A stretch of 64,000 nucleotides of DNA from Piliocolobus tephrosceles (lineage: Eukaryota; Chordata; Mammalia; Primates; Cercopithecidae), in contig NC_045438.1 of NCBI RefSeq assembly GCF_002776525.5, positions 144,004,095 to 144,068,094 of the forward strand, given 5' to 3'. Position numbers and translations under genes: made by a program. This document shows positions 36,601 to 48,600 of the stretch, piece by piece. Every line of letters starts with the position of its first letter. Within the stretch, counting starts at the first letter, position 1. The notes under the pieces are model-generated. The model saw nothing but the letters and a program-made list of their open reading frames with translations. It did not search any database and was not told the DNA's origin.

Positions 36601-39600
36601 TTGCACTGAGTACCTGGCCTGCTCTCAGTCTTGTGCCCTGGCAGCTAAGCCCAGTGTGCTTCATTCTAGGCTGGGCCATTTGTTACACATCCGAGATGAG
36701 AAAAAGAGCCTTGGGAGGGTGTATGGCTACTTCCCACCAAACGGCCAAAGCTGGTTTACCATTTCTGGAGACAAGGTATGGCAAGCCCTCCCCCACAGGA
36801 GAGTGGACACTCCAACGAAGCTTTCTCGCCTATACAGTATTGATTGATTGTATCTCACAGGCAATGGGGAAACTGGGTACTTCCCTGTCCAGTGGCCACG
36901 TACTGATAAATGGAACTCTGACCCAAGTGCTGCTGGTTGGAGCCCCGACACGCGGTAGGTCACGCACCGCGAAACTTTGCTTCCTTTCAGTCGTGGCTCC
37001 TTGTACACATTGTATTGGAGGAAAGTTACGAGATCTGGAGCTGAACAGATCTAGGTTTAAATATTTCCTTTTTTCATTAATAGCAATCTATGTAACTTTG
37101 GGGAAGTTACTTCACCTCTCAGAACTTTTGTATCACCATCTACAAAACTGAAATTATAAGTATTTCTGGCGGGGTGTGATGGCTCACAGCTGTGATCCCA
37201 GCACTTTGGGAGGCCAAGTTGAGAGGATCACTTGAGGTCAGGAGTTGGAGACCAACCTGGCCAACATGGTGAAACCTTGCCTCTGCTGAAAATACAAAAA
37301 TTAGCCAGGCATAGTGGCACACACCTGTAATCCTAGCTACTCAGGAGGCTGAGGCAGGAGAATCGCTTGAACCTGGGAGGCAGAAGTTGCAGTGAACCAG
37401 GATCATGCCACTGTACTCCAGCCTGGGCAGCAGAGCAAGACTTCGTCTAAACAATACAATGAAATAAAATAAAATAAAAATCTATTTCAAAGGTTTGTTG
37501 AAAATGACATATGAAAGTAACTTAATGTGTTTTAAAGCCCCTATCCTGTTGAACTTGGAACTAGAGAAAAATTGTATAAGTGAGTTCATTAGGAATAGGT
37601 CCACTATGAGGACCTATCTGGTTTTTTTTTGTTTTTTTTTTTCTTTTTTGAGACAGTCTTGCTGTGTCACCCAGGCTGGAGTGCAGCAGTGCTCTTATGG
37701 CTCACAGCAGCCTTGACCTCCTGGGCTCAAGTGATCCTTGTACCTCAGCCTCCTGAGTAGCTGGGACTACAGGCATGTATCAGCCACCACACTGGCTAAT
37801 TTTTTATTTGTCGTAGAGACAGGATCTCAACATGGTGGCCAGGCTAGTTTCTAACTCCTGGGCTCAAGTAATTCTCCCACCTCGGCCTCCCAAAGTGCTG
37901 GGATTACAGGCAAAATCCACTGCACCCAGCCCTGAAGACGTATTTTAATAAACCGTTATTTTATTTATGGGAAAGAGAGTCTTTTTTTTAAAAAAAAAAG
38001 AACAACAAAAACTATTCCCTCCCAGATTATAAAGGTGATTTATGCTTATTGTGAAAATCTGTGAAATTACAAGGAAATATACAGAAGGAGAAAAATCACC
38101 CCTTACCCAGATATTTAAAAACTGAAGCTTATACCTATATACGATATTGTCATACCTAATTTTTTTACTTATTTTATGTCTTAAGCACATTCTCATGCTA
38201 GTAGATATTCTGCTAAAACATGATTTTTGATATCTACATTGCATTTTTTTCATGCCAACATTTACTAACATCACCCTGTTGACGGAATTGTAGGCTTGTT
38301 TCCAGTTTTACATTACTGTGAATAAGAAATTATTGAACACTCATGTACCTAATCTTTGACTGCCTTTCTGATTCGTTTTTGGATAGATTCCTGGAGATGG
38401 AATTCCTGGAGTACAGGATCGAATCTTTCTAAAAGCTCTTGTTATATATAATCAAACTATTTTTCAGAAAGATTTTTGTTTCATGCAATATGGGAAAGAT
38501 TTGAATAATAGGCAGAAGTGGATCAGGCAGGCGGGGTGTGGTGGCTCACTCCTGTAATCCTAGCACTTTGGGAGGCAGAGGTGGGTGGATCACTTGAGGT
38601 TGGGAGTTAGAGACCAACCTGGCCAATATGGTAAAACCCTGTTTCTACTAAAAATACAAAAATTAGCCAGGTGTGGTGGCAGACACCTGTAATCCCAGCT
38701 ACTCCAGAGGCTGAGCCACAAGAATTGCTTGAACCCGGGAAGCAGAGCTTGCAGTGAGCCGAGATTGAGCCACTGCACTCCAGCCTGGGCGACAGAGCGA
38801 GACTCCGTCTCAAAAACAAAACAAAACAATACAAAAAAACAACAACCAAAAAAACCAGTTTCTTTTGCTTTAAGTTTTCATTTCTACATTTGTCCTCCTT
38901 CGTTCCGTCTTGTAGTGACGGTCTCAAGCAGTAACAGTAGTAATTGCTGTAATGAGCCCAAGAATTTGAGGCCAGCCTGGGCAATATAGGGAGACCCCAT
39001 CTCTACAGAAAAAAAAAAAAGCTAGGCATAGGCATGGTGGTGTGCACGCATAGTTCCATCTACTCAGGAGGCTGAGGTGGGAAGATCACTTGAGCCCAGG
39101 AGTTTAAGGCTGCAGTGAGCTATGATCGCACCACTGCACTCCAGCCTGGGCAACAGAGTGAGACCCTATTTATAAAAAAATAATAATAATAAATAGAAAA
39201 TAAGTTTGATTATAACTTTTATATATGTATATAATGTTAATTTATAACATATAGGTATATAACTATACTACATATAAATGTATATAATATGTATATATGA
39301 CATATACATGTTTGTATTACACTATTAATATGTATATATTATATATACATATGTATATGTATTAATTAATGTATTAATATGTATATATAACATGTATATA
39401 TGTTATATACACATATTACATATATGTGTGTATATGTACATACAATGTATACAGATTATATGTGGATATGTGTATCTATAATATATATGCCTATAATATA
39501 TACATGTGTATCTATAATATATACATATGTGTATCTATATGAATTGTATATAAATGTATATATTAGATATAAATATATATAAATTAATGTCACAGTCAGG

Positions 39601-42600
39601 TTATTGTTATTGATATATTTCGCCCACATTGTTCAGATTTTCCCATTTTTACTTGTATTTTACTTGTATTTCACCCACACAATTTGTGGGGCCCAGTTCC
39701 AAATAAAAATGCAGGGCCCCTTGTTAAAAAATTGTTGAGAATTTCAAGTCAGAGACAGGCCAATGTGAAGACAGGCATAGGACCTTTAGAAATGCAGTGC
39801 CTGTGTGACCATACGGGGCACACGTCTTGCATACTGTACAACTTTTCAAATCTTGGAATCAGGTTAGACACAACTTCCCTCATTTCCTAATCTACCGCAA
39901 TTTTTGCATAGTACCTGCGTTTTATCACAAACATCCCGAATATGCAGCTTTGCAAAGATGTGGCATCACTGAAAGGAATGCAGGTCTCTCATGTCGTAAC
40001 TGTGACTGGCCTCCACCTAGTAGTTCATGTGGTGTCATATGTCACTATTACCTTTGAAATTTCAAAATATCGACAGCATCTCTGCGAGTTCACTGAAGCG
40101 CTTCAGTGTGCAGTTTGGGAATCACAGCTGTAAGGCACAGATTAATCTAAATTTGAGGATTTTAATCTACTTTTTTTTTTCTTTTTGAGACAGAGTCTCA
40201 CTCTCTTGCCCAGACTGGAGTGTAGTGGCGTGATCTCAGCTCACTGCAGCCTCTGCCTCCCAGGTTCAAGCAATTCTCCTGCCTCAGTCGCCTGAGTAGC
40301 TGGGAGTACAAGCGTGCGCCACCGTGCCAAGCTAATTTTTTTTTTTTTGTATTTTTAGTAGAGACGGGGTTTCGCCATGTTGGCCAGCCTGGTCTCAAAC
40401 TCCTGACCTCAGGTGCCCTGCCTGCCTCGGCCTCCCAAAGTGCTGGGATTACAGGCATGAGCCACTCACCCAGCCACTACACCATTTTATATCAGGGACT
40501 TGAGCATCTGTGGATTTTGGTGTCTGTGAGAGGCCCTGGAACCAATCCCTTGTGGATACTGAGGGATGGCTGTATTATTTATGGTAGTGAAAAGCTGGAA
40601 ATAGCCTAAATGTGAAAAGAATCAGATTTAAAATTTTATAATCCACAAAATCTCTATTTTGTTTAAAATGTGTGTTTATAGATATCTCTCTACCTAACTA
40701 CCTATCTCACTCTCCACAAAGAAATATATATTATGTAAATTTTCTTCTTTATGCTTTTTTTTAAATAGATGGAGTCTTGCTATGTTGTCCAGGCTGGCCA
40801 TGAACTTCTGGGCTCAAGTGATCCTCCTGTCTCAGGCTCACAAGTAGCTGGGACTACAGGCATGTGCCACCACACCTGGATTATGCTTTTTTTTTTTTTA
40901 GTATTTTTCATACTTTTGATAATGATGAAATATAGAAGATCTTCTTGACATCTTCATAGTTTTGACTATTTTGCAGTAATCCTGAAAGCTGGTGACATTA
41001 AGTGACTTATAGTTGATAATTTTTCTTTTTCTTTTTAAGCAATAGGGTCTTGCTCTGTTGCCCAGTCTGGAGTGCAGTGGTGTGATCACAGCTCACTGTA
41101 ACCCTGAACTCCTGAGGTCAAGTGATCCTCCTGCCTCAGCCTCTTGAGTAGCTCAGACTACAGGCACATGCCACTGATGCCGTATTTTTTTGTAGTGATA
41201 GGATCTCACTGCATTACCCAGGATGGTCTCCAACTCGTGAGCTCAAGTGAGCCTCCTGCCTCAGCCTCCCAAAGTGCTGGGATTATAGGCATGAGCCACC
41301 GTGCCCAGCAGGTTTATAGTTTTTCTGAGACACAAGTATGAACCATGTTGCAAGATGATATCCTCTTTCCTGTGGTTTTCAAGAGTAGAGTTGGTGAGAT
41401 GCACCTATGTTTTACAATAGCTCTGTTGTTTTCGGCTCCCTCCACTGGAAGAAAAGTTCCACTTGAGAAGTAAAATACTTGTGTGTGTTTATTTAAAAAA
41501 TACCTGCCACCCCCGCAACCCAAACACAACCCTAGGGGCTAGTGCTCATGGCAGAAATGAAGACAATGTGGAGGTCAAAAAGATAATGGTCCTTAATTCG
41601 AAGGTATAAGCATTACAGACGGACTTCTATGTTAAGTAGAAGGTATCAGCATTACAGAAAGAATTCTATGTTATAAGTAGCATTCTAGAATTTGAGAATT
41701 CATAAAGGCTTCTGCATGTAGCCCTTTTAAAAGCCAAAGTTCTTCAGGATTATTTTCATTACTAAAATAATATAGAAATGCCTACAACATTACCTTGAGT
41801 TTTTTCTCCTTAATTGTCTAAATGTGTATGATAATCCATTGTTTGATTTGCATGATTGAGAGGATGAGGTGTTTTGAATGACTGAAATTTCCAAGTGTCT
41901 AGATTCTTCTGTTTTAATTCTGAAGAATTAAAAAAACACTGGTGAAATTATTTTAAATTATATACTTCTCTTCTTTAACAGAATGTGATGCATGTTAGAG
42001 ATCTGGGAGTATTGATTAATTACAATTCTTCCTCATCCTTGTGCATTTCAAATCATTTCTGAAATAGATTCATGAAGCATTCAGAGGGATAGCAAAATAT
42101 GTACTTTTGAAGAGCTGACATAGTTGGATTAGAGAACACAGTCTCAATGGGCAGCCCTATTCAGGTTAATTCTTGTTCCAGAAGCTGGACCTTGGGGTGA
42201 CTTCTCTGAGATTCTCCCACATTCAGTGGGGCAGTGTTCATCCTGTCAGTGGCAGATCCAGAGGGAGAAGCCTCAGGTACCCTCCTGCCTGTGGAACGAC
42301 TGAGGCAGGGAGTGGACAGAGAGCTGAAAGTATTACTGTATTCCTGGGCGCTCCAGGGAGCTCATGGTCCCTTTAGGAAGCATGAAAAGAAAGGGAATGT
42401 GGCCAGGCATGGTGGCTCATGCCTGTAATCCCAGCACTTTGGGAGGCTGAGGCAGGCGGATCACGAGGTCAGGAGATCGAGACCATCCTGCCTAACACGG
42501 TGAAACTCCGTCTCTACTAAAAATACAAAAAATTAGCCAGATGTGGTGGCAGGCGCCTGTCATCCCAGCTACTTGGGAGGCTGAGGCAGGAGAATCGTTT

Positions 42601-45600
42601 GAACACAGGAGGCGGAGCTTGCAGTGAGCTGAGATCACGCCACTGCACTCCAGCCTGGGCGACAGAGCGAGACTCCGTCTCAAAAAAAAAAAAAGAATGA
42701 AGATTTTCTCTCATTTCAACTTTTCTTGATATTTTGGGCTTTCACTCTGAATATTAACTATTGTACTTTGTTGGCACATTGTTTTCTTAGGAGACATTGT
42801 GTTAGGTCAGGTTGTTTACCCTACATCGGAAAGCTCCAGATTGCTGAGCTTTTAAAACACTATTTCTTATTTCCTACTGTTTTCTAGTTGCTGACTCTGC
42901 TTTGGGCCCTCAGTGGCTTCTAGTGGACAGTTTCCTGTAAACAAGGCACAAGTTTCTCCGAAAAAACAGGTCAAATTAGCTCAGTTTTACACACAAAACT
43001 CAGTGGACACTGACGTGAGATCGTATCCACGCACTGACACTTTGCCAACATACAGCAAACCTCTCAGAGGGCCACCAGCCCCGCCAACCCACAGGTGCCA
43101 TTTGTATTTCTGAAATCAAAGCTCTGTTCCAAATAACAGAGTTTACAGCGAAATTCCAACAACTAGCTTTGAGTTTGTTCAAAATTCATTAATTCAATAA
43201 ACACTTTATTAAATACTTGTACAGAACCAAGCACCATGCTAGTTACAGTGGACAGAGAGACAAAGCCATGACCCCATTGCTTGTGGAATGGACGCCTGAT
43301 GCAGGATACACAGGAGTGAATGCAGAGCAATGCTGCCCTGCCATGGGTATTCGGAAGGCACTGGGCCAGCTCATGTCCACTGTAAAATGCTTACCTGAAC
43401 TCGGAGGTCCTGGGGTCGGGACACAATCACTTGACCGTGTTTTGTGGGCCCCAGCTGTCTGCAGTTCTTGTAGTTCTGCTGCGTTTGTGCCCAGAGCTAA
43501 AGTCCCACCGGACTCAGTGTTATTATGTATGGGAGCACATGGAAGCGGCCTCTGCTCTAGACCAGGGAGGTTAGGAAAGGCTTCCCAGAGGAGAGGACAC
43601 CTGAGCCAAATTCTGCAGGGTGAGCAGGAGTAGCCAGCAGAGGGATGTGGACGGGGAGCACGGGAGCGTATGCCTCTATTCCAGGCAGAGAGCATATCAT
43701 GTCCAAAGGCCGAAATTTAACACATAGATTGGGCCGTGGTTTAAGTTCATAATGATGAAGTGTAGGTGAAAGGGTTAATGGCGCTAGAGACCCAAGTGGG
43801 AGTCAGATTCTGTAAGGCCTTATGAAGAGTTTGGACTCCATCCAGAGTTCACTTGTGTTTGGATGTGTCAGTCATGGGGGTGACGTAGGCAGTTTGTGAT
43901 ATGAGAAAATAAAAAGGTGGTTGTGTGGAGACTGTATTATGGGGATATGACCGGAAAAAAGAATACCTGCCTGGAGGGAAATCACTGAAGCTCTCTGCTG
44001 TTTGTGCCTTGGTGCCCAAGCTGGTTGGACCTCTCTCTCTGCCGGAGTTGACCAGCACTGTCCTGTAGGATCCTGAGTGATCAGCGTCACTTGAGAATGG
44101 GATGCTATTCCGTGTTCTGTAATGCCTTCATTTTTGTGAGGCCAGCAGGATCTGTGGTTCATTTCAGATGACGTGTCTAAGATGGCATTCCTGACCATGA
44201 CCCTGCACCAAGGCGGAGCCACTCGGATGTACGCGCTCACATCTGACGTGCAGCCTCCGCTGCTCAGCACCTTCAGCGGAGACCGCCGCTTCTCTCGATT
44301 TGGTGGCGTTCTGCACTTGAGTGACCTGGATGATGATGGCGTAGGTAAGAATAAAACAGGACCCTTTGACAAGAATTGAGTCCCTTTGCCCAGTGGGTGG
44401 ATTTCCTAATTGGATCATCTGGGCTCTGCCCTTATAATTGACAGCCCCGTGGCCCAAGGACGTTTAGATAGATCTTGAATCAGACAAGACCAGAGAGGGA
44501 GTTGCACTTCTGGAAGGTGGTAATATGAGAATCACCTGTGGTAATTGCTATTGATGAATAACGTAGGAAACAAAAGCCTTTGCCTTTGCCAGGATGAAAT
44601 CACGGCAGGCTAAAGGAGACATGAATATTGTTTGCAGGAGGCTGGGTTAGGATCCAGTAGCAGAACAAGGAAAAGATGACAGTGAGGAGTCAAATACTTC
44701 CTTCTGTCAGTTTTTATTGTTTACAGATGAAATCATCATGGCGGCCCCCCTGAGGATAGCAGATGTAACCTCTGGGCTGATTGGGGGAGAAGATGGCCAA
44801 GTTTATGTATATAATGGCAAAGAGACCACCATTGGTGACATGACTGGCAAATGCAAATCATGGATAACTCCATGTCCAGAAGAAAAGGTAAAGTGTTCTA
44901 TAAAATTCTATACGTTACTGGGAAAGGATCACTAATCACTGATTCCTTGTTAACTCATGTCCACTATAAAATGCTTACCTGAATTCATACATTCTGGGGT
45001 CAGGACACCATCATCTGCCCATGTTTTGTGGGCCCCAGCTGCCTGCAGTTCTTACAGTTCTGCAACATTTGTGCCCAGAGCTAAAGTCCCACCGGACTTG
45101 GTGTTATGTAGGTTCCTGGTCACACAGCCTCCCACTGCTTGGTTAGGCACCCACAGCATAGAAGAAAGAAAACAGGCCATGGCCATTGGAGTTTCTCTTT
45201 TTAAAATAGAGACGGGTTCCTGTTCCATTGCCCAGGCTGGAGTGCCATGGTGTGATCATGGCTCACTGCAGCCTCAAACTCCTGGGCTCAGGTGATTCTC
45301 TTGTCTCAGCCTCCTGAGTAGCTAGGACTACAGGCATGTGCCACCACACCCAGCTAATCTTTGTATTTTTTGTAGAGATGGAGCCCCACTATGTTGCCCA
45401 GGCTGGTACTGAACTCTTGGGCTCAAGCAGTCCTTCCACCTGGCCTCTCAAAGTGCTGGGATTACAGGCATGAGCCACCATGCCTGGCTAGCCACTGGAG
45501 TTTCATTAAAACGGCCTGTCTTTTGCTTTTTGTTTCATTTCTTTGTTTATTCCTGTTTTGGGTGAGTTTCCTTAAGTTACATTTCCTGAGCCTAAAACAT

Positions 45601-48600
45601 TTGGCCATTATTTAATTTTTTTTTTTTTTTTTTTTTTGAGATAGAGTCTGGCTTTGTCACTTAGGCTGAAGTGCAGTGGCAGGGTCTCGGCTCACTTCAA
45701 CCTCCTCCTCCCAGGTTCAAGCCACTCTCCTGCTTCAGCCTCCCAAATAGCTGGGACTACAGGTATGCGCCACCAGGCCCGGCTAATTTTTGTGTTTTTA
45801 GTAGAGACAGGGTGTCACCATGTTGGCCAGGTGGCGATTACAGCCCAAAGTGCTGGGATTACAGGCATGAGCCACCACACCCCACCTATTTTAAAAATTT
45901 TTAAATTATTTTTTAAATTGCAAAATTAGTGAAAGTTTACTATGAAAATTTTAGAAAATACAAAATGTACAAAGAAGAGAATTAAAAATTATCTATCTAA
46001 AATTCCACTCTGCAGAACTAATACCTATTTACCTTTAGAGCGGATCCTGCTGGTATTTTTCCTATGACTTTAATTACTACCATTTATTGTGTATTTAGTA
46101 TGCATATGCTAAGAACTGTGTATCATTTAATCCACATAAAAGTTATGAAATTAATATTATGCCTGTTTACAGATTTAAAAAATTAAAGATCTTAGCTGAG
46201 TGTGGTGGCTTACACCTGTAATCCCAGCACTTTGGGAGGCTGAGGCAGGAGGATCCCTTGAGCCCAGGAGTTCAGGACCAGCTTGGGCAACATAGGGAGA
46301 CCCTGTCTTAAAACAAAAAAATTAAAGATCAGAGAGGAAGTTTATTCAAGGTTACACTGCTAGGAAGGACATGGCACAACAGGAATTTGTACCAAGATCT
46401 GATTCTAAAGCCTACCCGTAAGTATTACACTATGTGTGTGCATATTTTGGTTGACAATTGTGATGCTATTGTGCATAATTTGTGCATAATTTTGTAACTT
46501 TTTTTTTTTTAATGGAGTCTCACTCTGTCATCCAGGCTGGAGTGCAGTGGCATGATCTCGGCTCAGTACAACCTCCACTTCCCAGGTTCAAGTGATTCTC
46601 CTGCCTCAGCTTCCTGAGTAGCTGGGACTACAGGCGCACACCACCATGCCCAGCTAATTTTTGTATTTTTAGTAGAGACGGGGGTTTCACCACATTGGCC
46701 AGGCTGGTCTTGAACTCCTGACCTCCAGTGATCCTCCTGCCTCGGCCTCCCAAAGTGCTGGGATTATAGGCGTGAGCCACTGCGCCTGGCCACTGCGCCT
46801 GGCCTTAACTTGAATTTTTTTTTTTTAACCTACCAATATGCCAAGAACATTTTCTTATGTTATCTGATATTCTTATATAATACGATATTTACCGGCTGAT
46901 GAGTGTTTTATCTACAGATAAAATAGTTTACTTACCCATTATTTAAGTAACTATTAGTCATTTGTGCCATTTCCAATTTTCACTGTTTTAAATAATATGG
47001 TAAATAGTCACATAAACATTTTTATACATCTGGTTAATTTTCTGACCTGTATTTCTATAAGTAGAATTTCTGGGGTCAAAGGGCATGCACATTTGTAAGG
47101 CTAATCAAGAAATGTAGAAATGAGGCCGGGCATGGTGGCTCATGCCTATAATCCCAGCACTTTGGGAGGTCGAGATGGACAGATCACCTGAGGTCAGGAG
47201 TTCGAGACCAGCCTGGCCAGCATGACGAAACCCCCTTCTACTAAAAATACAAAAAAATTAGCCAGGCGTGGTGTTACATGCCTGTAATTCCATCTACTCA
47301 GGAGGCTGAGGCGGGAGACTTGCTTGAACCTGGGAGGCAGAGGTTGCAGTGAGCTGAAATTGCGCCACTGTACTCCAGCCTGGGTGACAGAGTGAGATTC
47401 TGTCTCAAAAAAAACAAAAAAAAGAAAGAAAGAAATGTAGAAATGAGGGTGTAAGGGTATAATTAAAATTGATTTTAGAAAACCACACAAACAGTAATAA
47501 CGTTGTCTCTCTTCTCAATTTTTTTCTTCAGGCCCAATATGTACTGATTTCTCCTGAAGTAAGTATCCCTTGAAAGACTGAGGAAAGAAAAATTACCGTA
47601 ACAATGCCCCTTGGCTTATTTTAAACAGATAAAGTATTGCGCTGTGTTCTCCAAAGTCCATTAACAGACAGCATGTTTTGCAGGCCAGCTCGAGGTTTGG
47701 GAGCTCCCTGATCACCGTGAGGTCCAAGGCAAAGGTGAGCCCCAGGACTTCATTTCATTGACGTTTATGTTAGTACTGAGGGTGGGATTTGGTGTCTCAC
47801 TTCTAGGTTTGTTTCAGATTTTATTTTTATTTGAAAAGGAGAAGAACGCACAAAAAGAAAATAACATTCACGTATAATCCCATCACTTCCTTGGTGGAAA
47901 GTTTCCCTTTTTACTCTTCCTGTTTTATCCTCTACAGCAGGGTTTGGGGCCAACTCGTCTGCCATCTAATTTTGTAGAGCCATAAACTAAAAATGTCAGC
48001 TCATGTTGAGATGGTTGAAAAGAAATCAAAACAGAATGTTTTGTAACATATGAAGTTTAAATGACATTGAAGTTGCAGTGCCCACACAGTTGTAGTGGAA
48101 CACAGCTGGGCTCGTCTGCCGTGGACTGCCCATGGCTGCTGTCACGCCGCAGTGGCAGAACTGAGGGGTTGCTTTGGAGACTGATGCCTCACAAAGCCTA
48201 AAGTATTTATTATCTGGCCTGTTCCCCAAAATTGTTTGCTGGCCCTTGCCCTAGAAGATAACCATTGTTAATATTTTGCTATTTTCTTCCAGACTTTCAG
48301 AGTTATTTACTTATTTATTTATTATTTTTTATACAGAAGCTTGCTCTGTTGCCCAGGCTGGAGTGCAGGGGTGCAAATTCGGCTCACTGCAACCTCCACC
48401 TCCCAGGTTCAAGTGATTTTCCTGCCTCAGGCTCCCAAGTAGCTGGGATTACAGTTGCCCACCACCAGGCCCAGCTATTTTTTTTTTTAATTTTGTAGAG
48501 ATAGAGTTTTGCCATATTGTCCAGGCTGGTCTGAAACTCTTGGCCTCAAGTGATCTGCCTGCCTCTGCCTTTCAAAGTGATGGGATTATAAGCATGCGCC

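Larger units (their letters stand above)
36955..44167 (+). other. GPLD1 intron 20
   Basis: Largest intron in view (7.2 kb). MIR, Alus, an L1-like stretch around 38265-38480, AT microsatellite 39215-39595, a Tigger/MER2 end, a roughly 40-bp tandem duplication near 41600-41680, and copy A of an unassigned repeat at 43370-43529. 41690-42400 and 42700-43190 are unique. Confidence 0.75.
44888..47531 (+). other. GPLD1 intron 22
   Basis: Copy B of the unassigned repeat (44952-45110), antisense Alus, a MIR split by an Alu, and antisense L1-like sequence around 46910-47120. Confidence 0.75.

Noticed and set aside
36498..37151. 217-codon open frame on + strand
   Set aside because: It overlaps GPLD1 exons 19 and 20 in another frame and crosses splice sites; a shadow of the real gene.
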